Positions 24,981 to 38,191 are shown, counted from the first letter of the stretch. The stretch is DNA of 64,000 nt from UBA3910 sp002391465 (GCA_030054835.1 JASGVS010000034.1:1-64000); one strand, 5' to 3'. Program-made: numbers and translations. The notes: generated by a model not told the origin, from the letters alone.

Positions 24981-25817
24981 ATGGCAAGAAGGATCATTTT
25001 CGGCTATGGGGGAGTACTTGCCGGTGTCATAATCACTGCAGTCGGTGTCAGTTTTTTCCTAATTCCGGCGAAAATTGCTGCGGGGGGCGTAAGCGGTCTG
25101 GCCACTGTGGTCTATCACCTGACTCGGTTTCCTGTAGGCGTGACCATGTTGGTGCTGAACGCAATTCTGTTTGCGATTGCCTGGCGGGTGCTGGGATCTG
25201 TCTTTGGGGCTAAGACTTTGTTTGGTACAGTCATGCTCTCCCTATTCGTTGATCTCTTCAGCCAATTTGCCGTTCCCATCACAGGCGATCTTCTCTTAAC
25301 GTCCATTTACGGCGGTGTAATCTCTGGTATAGGCTTAGGTATTGCCTTCCGATCCGGAGGCTCCACTGGAGGTACCGATCTGGCAGCCCAACTGATTGCC
25401 CGCTTTTTCCCCACAACGGTGGGACAGGCGCTTTTGTATGTGGACGGGCTTGTCATTGTGCTGGCAGGTTTGGCCTTTGGTTTGGAGGCGGCTCTGTACG
25501 CCCTGATAGCGGTGTTCATCTCCACAAAAGTAATTGACGTTGTGGTGGAAGGCCAGAGCTACGCCAAGGCGGTGTGGATTATTTCTAACCACGCAGAGGA
25601 AGTGGGCCAGGCCATTATGGAGCGGCTGGAAAGGGGAGTAACCAGTCTAAGCGGCAAGGGCTATTACACCAAAGAGGATAAGGAAGTGCTGCTTGTGATC
25701 GTCTCCCGGGTGGAAATAGCGGAAGTGAAGGAAATTGTGCGGGAATTTGATGAACGGGCATTTGTCATTATTGGTGATATTCACGAGGTTTTGGGTGAGG
25801 GCTTTAGAAGATTGTAA
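24981..25817 (+). CDS. YitT-family membrane protein
   Basis: The 278-residue product has five predicted membrane helices with glycine-rich stretches (AAGGVSGLATVVYHL, AFRSGGSTGGTDL) and a cytoplasmic C-terminal DUF2179 domain (VTSLSGKGYYTKEDKEVLLVI). The family is common in Bacillota; its transport or signalling role is not established. ATG 24981 follows GGGGGAGGTAGAG; the frame extends upstream into tagA without a ribosome site. It lies 4 bases behind tagA. Confidence 0.88.
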   Translation: MARRIIFGYGGVLAGVIITAVGVSFFLIPAKIAAGGVSGLATVVYHLTRFPVGVTMLVLNAILFAIAWRVLGSVFGAKTLFGTVMLSLFVDLFSQFAVPITGDLLLTSIYGGVISGIGLGIAFRSGGSTGGTDLAAQLIARFFPTTVGQALLYVDGLVIVLAGLAFGLEAALYALIAVFISTKVIDVVVEGQSYAKAVWIISNHAEEVGQAIMERLERGVTSLSGKGYYTKEDKEVLLVIVSRVEIAEVKEIVREFDERAFVIIGDIHEVLGEGFRRL

Positions 25818-25919
25818 CAGCCGATGTGGACTTGCTAATCTGTCCAGTTTTGATATGATTAAATGTATGTAACAAGAGGCTCAGGCATATATTTTGGCTA
25901 GTAGAAAGCTGGTGATGGA

Positions 25920-27122
25920 ATGGGCCGCAGAAAAGTATTTGCCATCATTTTGGTGGCGCTTCTTTCCCTGACGTTTATATACGCTGCCTATGGAGCGGGG
26001 CTGCAGGACAGGGGTGCCGAACCCCGTTATGAGAATATAGGTACAGTATTAGAGGTTATAGCCTTAGTAAAAACCAGGCACTATTATCAACCTGTAAACA
26101 CTTTGGAACTTGTTAAAGGTTATGTGGCGACTGGCACTATTAGCGGTATGCTGAAGACGGCGCTAGACGATCCTTATACCCGTCATATGGATGCTAGAGC
26201 CTTTGAAGACATGATGAACACAACCACCGGAGTATACGGCGGTATCGGCCTCTCGGTAGGCATTTTAGACGATCAGGTCACAATTGTCTCTCCCATTAAG
26301 GGAACCCCCGGAGAACGGGCAGGCCTTCGGCGTGGCGATAAAATCATCGCCATTGACGGCCGGGATACAACCCATATGACCCTGGATGAGGCGGTCAGCC
26401 TCATGCGCGGCGTACCCAACACCGAGCTTGATTTGACCATCCAGCGGGATGAAGAAGTATTCGACGTGCATATTGTCCGCGAACTGATTAACGTGGAGTC
26501 TGTACCCGAGTTCGAGCTTGTGGATGAAGACTACCGTATCGGTTATGTGGAGATCACAAACTTCTCCGAACGGACCCACGAAGAGCTGGTCAAGGCTTTA
26601 GAAGCACTGAATAACCAGAACCAGCAGGCTTTGATTATCGATCTGCGCTTCAACCCTGGCGGAGCCTTAAACGCTGCCCTTCAGGTGACCAACGAGTTTG
26701 TCTCCAACGCACCCCTTATGTGGTTGGAAGACAAGGATGGCAACCGGACCTCCGTTGATAGTGTCAATTCCCAGAAACAGCCGGCCATACCCATGGTGGT
26801 ATTGATCAACGGCGGCAGTGCCAGTGCTTCGGAGATTGTGGCCGGGGCACTGCAGGATAACGGCCTGGCGACCCTGGTGGGCACAACCACTTTCGGTAAG
26901 GGCTTGGTTCAGTCTTTGTATCCACTCCGGGATGGAAGTGCTCTGAGTCTGACAGAACAGGGTTACCTGACCTCAGGTGGTAAAGATATTAACGGGGTGG
27001 GTATAGAACCCGATATTGTCGTTGAAGTTTCTCTGGAAGAGGAAGAGGCTATCTACCTCGGGGAAGCGGAACACGACCCCCAATTGGAAAGAGCACTGGA
27101 AGTGCTCAGGGCGCAGCTGTAA
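25920..27122 (+). CDS. C-terminal processing protease, S41 family (CtpA/CtpB)
   Basis: The 400-residue product has an N-terminal membrane anchor, a PDZ domain (GIGLSVGILDD through TLDEAVSLMRG, about residues 100-180) and the S41 protease core. Catalytic Ser is in GGSASASEIVAG and Lys in TTFGKGLVQ. Tail-specific proteases of this type cleave extracytoplasmic substrates; Bacillus CtpB activates sigma-K during sporulation. Position next to a MinJ-like gene is as in Bacillus. The ribosome site is weak (GGTGATGGA). Confidence 0.94.
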   Translation: MGRRKVFAIILVALLSLTFIYAAYGAGLQDRGAEPRYENIGTVLEVIALVKTRHYYQPVNTLELVKGYVATGTISGMLKTALDDPYTRHMDARAFEDMMNTTTGVYGGIGLSVGILDDQVTIVSPIKGTPGERAGLRRGDKIIAIDGRDTTHMTLDEAVSLMRGVPNTELDLTIQRDEEVFDVHIVRELINVESVPEFELVDEDYRIGYVEITNFSERTHEELVKALEALNNQNQQALIIDLRFNPGGALNAALQVTNEFVSNAPLMWLEDKDGNRTSVDSVNSQKQPAIPMVVLINGGSASASEIVAGALQDNGLATLVGTTTFGKGLVQSLYPLRDGSALSLTEQGYLTSGGKDINGVGIEPDIVVEVSLEEEEAIYLGEAEHDPQLERALEVLRAQL

Positions 27123-27128
27123 ACTCTC

Positions 27129-27149
27129 ACCCCGGAACTATTCCGGGGT
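27129..27149 (+). terminator. Hairpin between ctp and the MinJ-like gene
   Basis: ACCCCGGAA and TTCCGGGGT pair around CTA. The following TCTCTATT is only partly T-rich, so it may attenuate rather than stop. Confidence 0.6.
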
Positions 27150-27172
27150 TCTCTATTGAAGGGAGGGTCTAG

Positions 27173-28441
27173 GTGAACAACATTTTCGAACTGATTAAAT
27201 TCGTATTTTTTACCTTTGCCCAAATGATCACCGATCTGCGGTACATCTTGATTATCCTAGTAGTCTCAGTCCTGGTTTATAGGCAGTATGCCCAGGTTAG
27301 GGATTACGAGCGACGGGCCTTCAACCTTGACCGCCTAAACCCGTTTATGGAAACGGTAACAGAATTGGTGTACGGCATTGGTGGCGGTTTTGTAGCTACC
27401 GCTTTCTTTGTCGCCCTGGGAATTTCGATTAGTGATGCGGGTATCGCCTATCTCTGGCTGGTGGCTTTAGCCCTGATGCTGATCAACCCCAGATTTCTCT
27501 GTTTTGCCTATGCAGGGGGCCTGCTCAGCCTGCTCTCACTTTTGACTGGTTTTCCCCGCCTGCATGTTCCCACGCTGATGGCGGTGGTTGCAGTGCTGCA
27601 TCTGGTAGAATCCCTTTTGATCTGGCTGCGGGGCTACCAGCAGGCCTCACCCATGTATTTCAAGCACAAGAGCGGTAAGGTGGTGGGAGGTTTCAGCCTA
27701 CAGAAGTTCTGGCCTATGCCCACCATCGCTTTGGTCGGGATTGTGGTCCTCAGTTCAGGCTTTGAACTTCAAACAATTCCCATGCCCGACTGGTGGCCAA
27801 TCTTCCAGTCTGGGCTCGAGGTTCCCCCGGGCAGCATGTTGGTCCATGTACTCCTGCCCATGGTGGTTGCCCTGGGCTACAGTGATTTTGCCCAGACTGA
27901 ACTGCCCAAGGCGAAGGCGAGGCGGGGAGCGCGTATGCTCCTGCTGTACAGCGTTGTTCTCTTGGTCCTTGCCCTTTTGGCCAACTCAGCTCCGATCTTA
28001 AGTTTTCTGCCCGCTTTGTTCGCGCCCATTGGCCATGAACTGGTGATTTATTGGGGCAGACGCCGGGAGGAGCGGCGGGAACCCATCTTCCATACGGACG
28101 CTGGGGTAATGGTTTTGGATGTGTACCCCAATTCACCGGCGGAGCAGATGGGGCTGGAGACGGGGGATGTAATTAAGAGTGTGAACGGTGTTGCGGTTAC
28201 CAACCTGCAGGAGCTGGTAAATCAAATCCTACCCTGGGTAATTGATCCCGTCTTGGTGGTGGAGAACGAGTTCAAAGAGCCTAAGCGGCGCGAGATTCGA
28301 TTTAAGGGGAAACTACCGCCATTGGGCTTCATCCCCACACCCCAGGGACAGCAGGGATTCTATGTTAAAGTGAAAGAGGGACTGGTTCTGCGCTGGTTGC
28401 GTAAGCTGCGGCGCCGAGGGCAGGATGAACCGAGAAGCTAA
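27173..28441 (+). CDS. MinJ-like membrane protein with C-terminal PDZ domain
   Basis: The 422-residue product has about eight membrane helices followed by a cytoplasmic or surface PDZ domain from about residue 310 (VMVLDVYPNSPAEQMGLETG, then DVIKSVNGVAVTNLQEL). The architecture and the location next to ctpB match MinJ (YvjD) of Bacillus, which links DivIVA to MinCD at division sites. Identity in the membrane part is weak, so the division role is inferred. GTG 27173 follows GGGAGGGTCTAG. Confidence 0.7.
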   Translation: MNNIFELIKFVFFTFAQMITDLRYILIILVVSVLVYRQYAQVRDYERRAFNLDRLNPFMETVTELVYGIGGGFVATAFFVALGISISDAGIAYLWLVALALMLINPRFLCFAYAGGLLSLLSLLTGFPRLHVPTLMAVVAVLHLVESLLIWLRGYQQASPMYFKHKSGKVVGGFSLQKFWPMPTIALVGIVVLSSGFELQTIPMPDWWPIFQSGLEVPPGSMLVHVLLPMVVALGYSDFAQTELPKAKARRGARMLLLYSVVLLVLALLANSAPILSFLPALFAPIGHELVIYWGRRREERREPIFHTDAGVMVLDVYPNSPAEQMGLETGDVIKSVNGVAVTNLQELVNQILPWVIDPVLVVENEFKEPKRREIRFKGKLPPLGFIPTPQGQQGFYVKVKEGLVLRWLRKLRRRGQDEPRS

Positions 28442-28456
28442 GAAGGGGAAGGTGCA

Positions 28457-29713
28457 ATGGCACAGAGACGGGTAACGAGAGCTGAAAAGACGACATTTAT
28501 GGTGTTCTTAGGCATCTTCGCCTTGAGTTCTTTTTGCTTTGCCCTTTTCAACCTGACTCTTGGGCCCGAGCCCCTATCCGCACGGCAGGCTGGGGCGCCC
28601 TTTGCAGAGCTGGAGATAGTAGCTGTACCTAAAACCCCAGAGCTGGAGCGGCTAGTTCCGTTTTGGGCGGAAAGGGGTTTTGACCTGCTCAAGCGGGAAA
28701 AGGCTAGGGAGCTTAACCCCGGCGGCGGGGAGCTGCGGCCTTGGGTCAGGGGCAGTGAGACATGGGTTTTTGTGCCCCGAACCTATGGACTGAACCTAGA
28801 GGGCCCACTCTTGGAGCTGTGTGGGAATTTTTTGGCGCAAGGCTGGTCCATTCAAATTGAGCGGGTTGAGTACGGCTTTGAACTTGCCTTTTGGAGTGTA
28901 CTGGCAGAGGCAGAGCAGAAAGTGCCTGTTTATACTTGGCGGTTGGAAATACTAAACCCGAGGAATTACACAGAGCATAGAATGGGGTTTATTCCCGTGA
29001 TGGGTGAACTATTTGATCCCTATGATCTGGAGCGGGGTACGCCGGAAGCGCCAGTTATCGCCCTCATCGTGGATGATTGGGGATATCATTCGGAGGCTGC
29101 CGAACCCCTTTTGGACTACCCGTTCCCTTTGACCATCGCAGTTCTGCCTGGTTTGATTATGTCCCGTCAGCTGAGTGAAATGGCTGAAGAGGCGGGTCAC
29201 GAAGTGATTCTCCATCAACCCATGGAGCCTTGGGGGGAAGACGTTGATATGGGGCCGGGGGGCATTGCGGTGGGGATGGCTGCTGAGGAGATTGAGAGGC
29301 GACTGTGGGCTAATCTGGCTTCCCTACCCGTAGTTGTGGGTGTAAACAACCACATGGGCTCTAAGGTAACCGAGCATGGGGAAACGATGGAACAGGTGCT
29401 CAGTGTCCTGCAGGAGTTGGGCCTGTTCTTTGTGGACAGCGGTACCACCAGCCGCAGTGTGGCTGGGCAGACCGCCCAAGGGTTAGGGGTGCCCTATGCC
29501 CGAAACAACTTGTTTATTGACAACGAGAATGATGTTGATAAAATTAAGGAACAACTGCGCATCGGTTTGGAACTAGCCAAAAAAAGAGGACATGCCATCT
29601 TAATTGGACATGTCCGGCCGAACACGGCAAAGGCTCTCTGGGAAATGATTCCTGAGTTTCTGGCGGAAGATGTGGATTTCGTTCCCGTATCCCAATTACT
29701 GGAGCAGTGGTGA
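28457..29713 (+). CDS. Divergent polysaccharide deacetylase family protein (PF04748)
   Basis: The 418-residue product has an N-terminal membrane anchor (about 14-36), a beta-rich spacer of about 170 residues, and a C-terminal catalytic domain with LIVDDWGYHS, TIAVLPGL, ILHQPMEPWG, GVNNHMGSKVTEH and FFVDSGTTSRS. These are the acidic and histidine metal-site motifs of the family. It is expected outside the cytoplasmic membrane, acting on cell-wall or envelope glycan. It lies 15 bases behind the MinJ-like gene. Confidence 0.88.
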   Translation: MAQRRVTRAEKTTFMVFLGIFALSSFCFALFNLTLGPEPLSARQAGAPFAELEIVAVPKTPELERLVPFWAERGFDLLKREKARELNPGGGELRPWVRGSETWVFVPRTYGLNLEGPLLELCGNFLAQGWSIQIERVEYGFELAFWSVLAEAEQKVPVYTWRLEILNPRNYTEHRMGFIPVMGELFDPYDLERGTPEAPVIALIVDDWGYHSEAAEPLLDYPFPLTIAVLPGLIMSRQLSEMAEEAGHEVILHQPMEPWGEDVDMGPGGIAVGMAAEEIERRLWANLASLPVVVGVNNHMGSKVTEHGETMEQVLSVLQELGLFFVDSGTTSRSVAGQTAQGLGVPYARNNLFIDNENDVDKIKEQLRIGLELAKKRGHAILIGHVRPNTAKALWEMIPEFLAEDVDFVPVSQLLEQW

Positions 29714-29715
29714 CC

Positions 29716-30198
29716 TTACTGGGTCTGGCGGTAGCGGGCTTGTGCTTCTGCCACGATTCTTAGTGCGGCCTCTTTTCCGACCCAGTCGCCCACTTTCGTT
29801 TCCTTTTTCTCCAGGTCTTTGTACACCTCAAAGAAGTGGGTAATTTCCCTGAGCAGATGTTCCGGGACGTCTTCGAGTTTCTGCACCCAATTCCACTGGG
29901 GATCGCTCACGGGCACACAGAGGATTTTTTGATCCGGACCCTTTTCATCCCACATTTCAAAGGCACCCACCGGTTCCACCCGGATGTAGCAGCCGGGAAA
30001 TGTGGCTTCGCCCACGATTACCAGTGCGTCCAGAGCGTCGCCGTCCTCACCAAGGGTATTGGGTATGAAACCATAATCTGTCGGATAGTGGACCGAGGAG
30101 AAAAGCATGCGGTCTAGATAGAAACGGCGTTCTTCCGAATCATATTCATATTTGTTTCTGCTGCCGCGGGGGATCTCCACCATCACAAGCAAACTCAT
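29716..30198 (-). CDS. ppa: Inorganic pyrophosphatase, family I
   Basis: The 160-residue product has the family I active-site string YPTDYGFIPNTLGEDGDALD with its metal-binding aspartates, plus EIPRGSRNKYEYD near the start. It hydrolyses pyrophosphate to phosphate. GGGAGGTAATGGA precedes ATG. Its stop lies 2 bases from the stop of the convergent deacetylase gene, with no terminator between them. Confidence 0.97.
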   Translation of the reverse strand: MSLLVMVEIPRGSRNKYEYDSEERRFYLDRMLFSSVHYPTDYGFIPNTLGEDGDALDALVIVGEATFPGCYIRVEPVGAFEMWDEKGPDQKILCVPVSDPQWNWVQKLEDVPEHLLREITHFFEVYKDLEKKETKVGDWVGKEAALRIVAEAQARYRQTQ

Positions 30199-30290
30199 TC
30201 CATTACCTCCCGAAGTTGTACTGCCATATGAATTAATTGGCTATTTATTCCTGTTTACCTACTTCATATTCTAACAAAGGAGGGGTTTTT

Positions 30291-32275
30291 GTGCAAAACC
30301 CGTTCAAGGTAGTGGCTCCATTTGAGCCGGCGGGGGACCAGCCTAAGGCAATAGCCGAACTGGCTGACGGTCTAAACGGGGGCCTGAAATTTCAGACGCT
30401 TCTGGGTGTTACCGGTTCCGGAAAGACTTACACCATGGCCAAAGTCATTGAGGAAACGCAAAGACCCACCTTAGTGCTTGCTCATAACAAAACACTTGCT
30501 GCTCAGCTTTGTAACGAGTTTCGGGAGTTTTTCCCCAATAACGCGGTACACTATTTTGTCAGCTACTACGATTATTACCAGCCGGAGGCCTACGTGCCCC
30601 AGAGCGATACGTATATAGAAAAGGACGCGTCCATTAACGACGAGATCGACCGTCTGCGCCACGCCGCCACCAGTGCCCTGTTTGAACGGCGCGACGTGAT
30701 TATTGTGGCCAGCGTGTCCTGCATCTACGGCTTAGGTTCTCCCGAAGACTACGTGGGTATGACCTTTTCCCTCAGAAACGGTGAATTCCGCGATCGGGAC
30801 CATATTCTCCGCCGTTTGGTGGGCATCCAGTACCAGCGCAACGATGTGGCCCTGCGCCGCGGTACCTTTAGGGTCCGGGGCGATGTGGTGGAGATTATGC
30901 CGGTGGGGAGCGAGTCCGTGATCCGAATCGAGATGTTTGGCGATGAGATCGAGGCCATTCAAGAACTGGATCCGGTGACCGGTGAGATTTTGGGCGAACG
31001 GGAAGAGCTGGTCATTTTCCCCGCCTCCCACTTTATCACTCCAGAAGAAAAGCTGAAAAGGGCCCTGCCCGTAATCGAGGCGGAGCTGGAAGCAAGGCTG
31101 CGGGAGCTGCGTAGTCAAGATAAGCTGCTGGAAGCTCAGCGCTTAGAGCAGCGCACCCGTTATGATCTGGAAATGCTGGCGGAACTAGGTTACTGCACCG
31201 GTGTGGAGAACTACTCCGCGCCCCTGAGTGGACGCCAGCCCGGGGAAACACCTACAACACTCTTGGACTATTTTCCCAAGGACTATCTCCTGATTATCGA
31301 CGAATCCCATGTGACGGTGCCTCAGGTGCGGGCCATGTATGCGGGGGACCGCTCCCGCAAGGAAACGCTGGTTGAGTTTGGTTTCCGCCTTCCCTCCGCG
31401 TTGGACAACCGACCCTTGACCTTTGAGGAATTTGAACAGCACATGAATCAGGTGGTCTTTGTTTCGGCTACCCCCGGTCCCTACGAGCGGGAGCATTCCC
31501 AGAAGATTGTGGAGCAGGTAATTAGGCCTACCGGTCTGGTGGATCCGGAGGTTATTGTGCGGCCAGTTAAGGGTCAGATCGACGATCTGCTTGATGAGAT
31601 CGGTGAGGTCATTAAGAGGAACGAGCGGGTATTGATTACCACCCTAACCAAGCGGATGGCTGAAGATTTAACAGAGTATTTCACCGATGTGGGCCTTAAG
31701 GTTCGTTACCTCCATTCGGACATTGATACGCTGGAAAGGGTTGAGATTTTGCGCGATCTCCGCCTGGGCGTTTTCGATGTTTTGGTGGGGATTAACTTGT
31801 TACGGGAAGGCCTTGATCTGCCTGAAGTGTCCCTGGTTGCCATTTTAGATGCGGATCAGGAGGGTTTTCTCCGTTCGCCAACTTCCCTGATCCAAACGAT
31901 TGGGCGGGCTGCCCGAAACGTTGCGGGTAAGGTGATTATGTATGCGGATAAGATTACCGATGCCATGCGCTACGCCATCGATGAGACTAACCGCCGTCGG
32001 GCCATTCAGATGGAGTACAACGAGCGGATGGGCATAACCCCCGTAACAATCAAAAAAGCAGTCAAAGACATTGTTCAGGACATTCCCCAGGAGAAGGTGG
32101 CTGAGAAGAAACAGAAGTACGATGTGGCCAGCCTGGGTTCCCTATCGGAAGTGGTGGCCTTGATCAAGCGCCTAGAAGAGGAGATGTATCAGGCCGCCGG
32201 AGAGCTTGACTTTGAGCGGGCTGCCGAGATCAGGGATGAGATTCGCGAGTTACGGATTGAAATGGGGTTATCAGT

Positions 32276-32279
<4 letters not shown>
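30291..32279 (+). CDS. uvrB: Excinuclease ABC subunit UvrB
   Basis: The 662-residue product has Walker A LGVTGSGKTYTMAK, the beta-hairpin region YYDYYQPEAYVPQSDTYIEK, LLIIDESHVTVPQ, DVLVGINLLREGLDLPEV, and the C-terminal UVR motif (LEEEMYQAAGELDFERAAEI) that contacts UvrC. UvrB verifies damage and loads UvrC in nucleotide excision repair. GTG 30291 follows AAAGGAGGGG. The stop overlaps the TTG start of uvrA. No LexA-type box (GAAC-N4-GTTC) was found upstream. Confidence 0.98.
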
Positions 32280-35116
<2,837 letters not shown>

Positions 35117-35121
35117 GGGCT

Positions 35122-36960
35122 GTGGCTCTACAGCATAAGCTTGATGTACTGCCCACAAATCCCGGCGTCTATCTGATGCGGAATGAAGCGGGAGAAATCA
35201 TTTATGTGGGTAAGGCCAAGAATTTGCGAAATCGAGTGCGTTCCTATTTCCACAAGGGCAGTGACCATTCAGCCAAGGTGCAGGTTATGGTCAGCCATAT
35301 CGCCGATCTGGATTACATTATCACAGACTCGGAAGTGGAAGCACTCATTTTAGAGAACAACCTGATTAAAGAACACGCACCCCGTTACAACGTAAGGCTG
35401 AAGGATGACAAGACCTACCCCTACCTCAAGGTCACGGTACAGGAGACCTTTCCCCGGGTGCTGTTGGTACGGCGCCGCCTGGACGACGGAGCCCGTTATT
35501 TCGGCCCCTACACAGACGTAACGGCTGTGAAACGTACCCTCAATTTTCTGCGCAGGCTGTTTCCCATCCGCAGCTGTCGCAAAAACATTGAAGAAGGTTC
35601 ACAGGATCGCCCCTGTTTGAATTACCATATTGGGCGCTGTTTGGGTCCCTGTGCGGGGTTGGTGAGTAAGGAAGAGTATGGGAAGATGATCGACGAAGTG
35701 ATCCTCTTTTTGGAGGGACGGATCGACCGTCTGCTGCCCGCACTAAGGGAGAAGATGTTCGCCGCATCGGAGCGGCTGGAGTTTGAGAAAGCCGCCCGCA
35801 TACGCAATCAAATCCAGAGCCTGGAAAGCCTCGTGGCAGATCAGAAGATGGTTGCCCCCCACCAGGGAGACCAGGACTTCGTGGGGTATGCCCGCTACGG
35901 GGAACTGGCTTGTGTTCAGATCTTCTTTGTGAGGGAAGGTAAGCTGATCGGCCGGGAACATTTTCTGTTAGAGTGTTCAGCGGAAGAGGAGGGGCCGGAA
36001 ATACTCCAGTCATTCCTCCAGCAGTTCTACGCCGATGCTTCTTACATCCCCAAAGAGGTGTATACACCCCTCCACTTGTCAGAGCCTGAACCTTTGGAAG
36101 AGTGGTTGGGCAAGCTGCGGGGTAACCGGGTTTACCTGCGCACCCCCCAGCGTGGGAAGAAGAGACAGCTGGTGGACTTGGCCATGACGAACGCCAGGGC
36201 GCTGCTGGATGAAATCAGCACCAGAGAAGCTTACAAAGAAAAGGCTGCAGAACGGGCAGCACGGGATTTGATGGAACTTGTGGATCTGCCAGCCCCACCC
36301 CAGCGCATTGAGGCCTTCGACATCTCCAACCTACAGGGCAGCAATGTGGTGGCTTCCCTTGTGGTCTGGGAAGATGGAGACATGAAGAGCGATGATTACC
36401 GCCGCTTCCGGATTAGGGGGCTGGAAGGATCTCCCGATGACTATCTAGCTATGGCGGAGGCCGTGACTAGACGTTTCAAACGGGGTTTAGAAGAGCAGGC
36501 GGACGGAGAAGGAGACGGGAAGTTTTCCGCATTTCCGGACCTGGTTCTAATTGACGGTGGTAAGGGGCAGCTCAGCGCAGCTATTAAGGCCAGGGATGAA
36601 CTGCACATAGACATACCCTTCCTGGCCCTGGCAGAGAAGCGCGAGGAGATTTACCTGGCAGGTCGATCCGAGCCTGTGATCCTGCCGGTTGATTCCCCTG
36701 GGCTCCTTCTCCTGCGCCGTATTCGGGACGAAGCGCACCGCTTTGCCCTGGCCTACCACCGCAATCTACGGGGGCGGACTACCCGTGGCTCACTCCTGGA
36801 TGATATTCCCGGTGTGGGGCCCAAACGGAAGCGGGACCTGCTCAAACATTTCGGCAGCGTGAAGAAAATCCGTGAGGCCAGTATGGAAGAGCTGCAGGAA
36901 GTGAAGGGGATCAGTGCCAAACTCGCGGCAGAAATATATCAGCATTTGCACAACAGCTAG
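35122..36960 (+). CDS. uvrC: Excinuclease ABC subunit UvrC
   Basis: The 612-residue product has the N-terminal GIY-YIG nuclease (NPGVYLMRNEAGEIIYVGKA), a four-cysteine iron-sulfur or zinc segment (CRKN, CLNYHIGRCLGPC), the UVR motif, the RNase H-like C-terminal nuclease (AFDISNLQGSN, LVLIDGGKGQL) and two helix-hairpin-helix repeats at the end. UvrC makes both incisions. It starts with GTG 5 bases after uvrA, completing the uvrBAC operon. Confidence 0.98.
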   Translation: MALQHKLDVLPTNPGVYLMRNEAGEIIYVGKAKNLRNRVRSYFHKGSDHSAKVQVMVSHIADLDYIITDSEVEALILENNLIKEHAPRYNVRLKDDKTYPYLKVTVQETFPRVLLVRRRLDDGARYFGPYTDVTAVKRTLNFLRRLFPIRSCRKNIEEGSQDRPCLNYHIGRCLGPCAGLVSKEEYGKMIDEVILFLEGRIDRLLPALREKMFAASERLEFEKAARIRNQIQSLESLVADQKMVAPHQGDQDFVGYARYGELACVQIFFVREGKLIGREHFLLECSAEEEGPEILQSFLQQFYADASYIPKEVYTPLHLSEPEPLEEWLGKLRGNRVYLRTPQRGKKRQLVDLAMTNARALLDEISTREAYKEKAAERAARDLMELVDLPAPPQRIEAFDISNLQGSNVVASLVVWEDGDMKSDDYRRFRIRGLEGSPDDYLAMAEAVTRRFKRGLEEQADGEGDGKFSAFPDLVLIDGGKGQLSAAIKARDELHIDIPFLALAEKREEIYLAGRSEPVILPVDSPGLLLLRRIRDEAHRFALAYHRNLRGRTTRGSLLDDIPGVGPKRKRDLLKHFGSVKKIREASMEELQEVKGISAKLAAEIYQHLHNS

Positions 36961-36987
36961 CGGAAAGCCCGCTAGCTGTTGTTTTTG
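36951..36987. terminator. Terminator at the end of uvrC
   Basis: CAACAGCTAGCGG pairs with CCGCTAGCTGTTG and runs into TTTTTG. The stem includes the uvrC stop codon and lies against the stop of the convergent permease gene. Confidence 0.9.
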
Positions 36988-36988
36988 T

Positions 36989-38191
36989 TTAGTTTTCTTT
37001 GTAACGGAGCCACCGGATGATCTCCCTGGGCGTGGCGTTTTTTCCGTACATCAGCATGCCTAATCGGAAGATTTTGGTAGCCATCAGCGTGGTAAGGAAG
37101 GCTGTACCCAACAGGAGCGCCATGGCCGTGAGGTTTTGCCAGAGGGGTACAGTGGTCAAACCGCTTCGCAGCATCATTATGGATGGGCTGGTGAAGGGGA
37201 AGAGGCTCGCAAAGACAGCGATTGCCCCATCGGGATTGGTGGTTACCGGTCCCATAAAGAGAAAACCGAGCATGGGCAGCATAACCACTAGACCCTGACT
37301 GTTACTTGCACTCTGCATATCCTCCATAGTCGCACCTAAACTGACGAAGAGTGCACTGAAGAGCAGGTAGCCACCCAGTCCGAAGACCAGGATAACTGGC
37401 AGGTTTACTGCTTTAAGGGCCTCCAAAACGGGAAAGTCCAAAAAGTATACGGCTATGGGAAGCCCTAAGGCGAGCCAAAAACCAAGTTGGATCAAGCCCA
37501 ACAGAAAGTGACCAACGATTTTGCCCTGCATCAGTGTTGCGGGGCGGATGGAGGAGAGGACTACTTCTGCCATGCGATCCCGCTTTTCCTGCAGGGCGCT
37601 CTGCATCAGCATGGTGCCTGAAGTGAAGATCAGGAAGAAAATAAGGATAGTAAAGACCACTGAGACGATCATATGCATAACTTCAGGCTCCAAATCCTCT
37701 TCCATGGCTACCTGTCTCACTTGGGCAGGAGCTGTAACATAGGCCAGTTCACCCACGTCGATATTCGATTCGGCAATGCGCATGTGCTGCAGCAGTGCGG
37801 TGAGACCCTGTCGGATGGTGCTCAGGCTGTCCATGTTGCGGTCGTTGTACCTGAGTTCCAGCTGCCCGGTGGAGATGAACTCCCGGTTTAGGACGAAGTA
37901 GCCGCTGGCCTTGGTCTCCCTCACTTCTTTTTCCACTGCAGCGAGCCCCGTTTCAGTTGGTTCCGCCAGTACGATGTTTTCAGGCAGCAGCGTCTGCAGC
38001 TGCCCTGCCGCCCCCAGCTCGTCGATAACATAATAAGTGCTGGTGGAAGGGCGGTTCCAGCGCTCGAGGAAAACGGGGACAACCGCAAAGAGGGCCATGA
38101 TCAGCGGTGTGAGCAAAAGGCCGATGATAAATTGTTTGTTAGTGAGGTTACGCATAATCTCCCATTTGGCTATCTTCCACATATGCTTCAT
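36989..38191 (-). CDS. ABC-2 type exporter permease, NatB-like
   Basis: The 400-residue product has one N-terminal helix (IIGLLLTPLIMALF), an extracytoplasmic loop of about 130 residues and five or six C-terminal helices, as in NatB permeases. SGTMLMQSALQEKRDRMAEVVLSS is the conserved segment after the loop. The substrate (sodium for NatAB, or a peptide or drug) cannot be read. GGAGGTGTAGAAG precedes ATG 38191. Its start lies inside the ATPase gene. Confidence 0.88.
   Translation of the reverse strand: MKHMWKIAKWEIMRNLTNKQFIIGLLLTPLIMALFAVVPVFLERWNRPSTSTYYVIDELGAAGQLQTLLPENIVLAEPTETGLAAVEKEVRETKASGYFVLNREFISTGQLELRYNDRNMDSLSTIRQGLTALLQHMRIAESNIDVGELAYVTAPAQVRQVAMEEDLEPEVMHMIVSVVFTILIFFLIFTSGTMLMQSALQEKRDRMAEVVLSSIRPATLMQGKIVGHFLLGLIQLGFWLALGLPIAVYFLDFPVLEALKAVNLPVILVFGLGGYLLFSALFVSLGATMEDMQSASNSQGLVVMLPMLGFLFMGPVTTNPDGAIAVFASLFPFTSPSIMMLRSGLTTVPLWQNLTAMALLLGTAFLTTLMATKIFRLGMLMYGKNATPREIIRWLRYKEN

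Noticed and set aside
30199..30290. Search for an SOS (LexA) box ahead of uvrB.
   Set aside because: No GAAC-N4-GTTC-like palindrome is present in the interval, so SOS control is not claimed.
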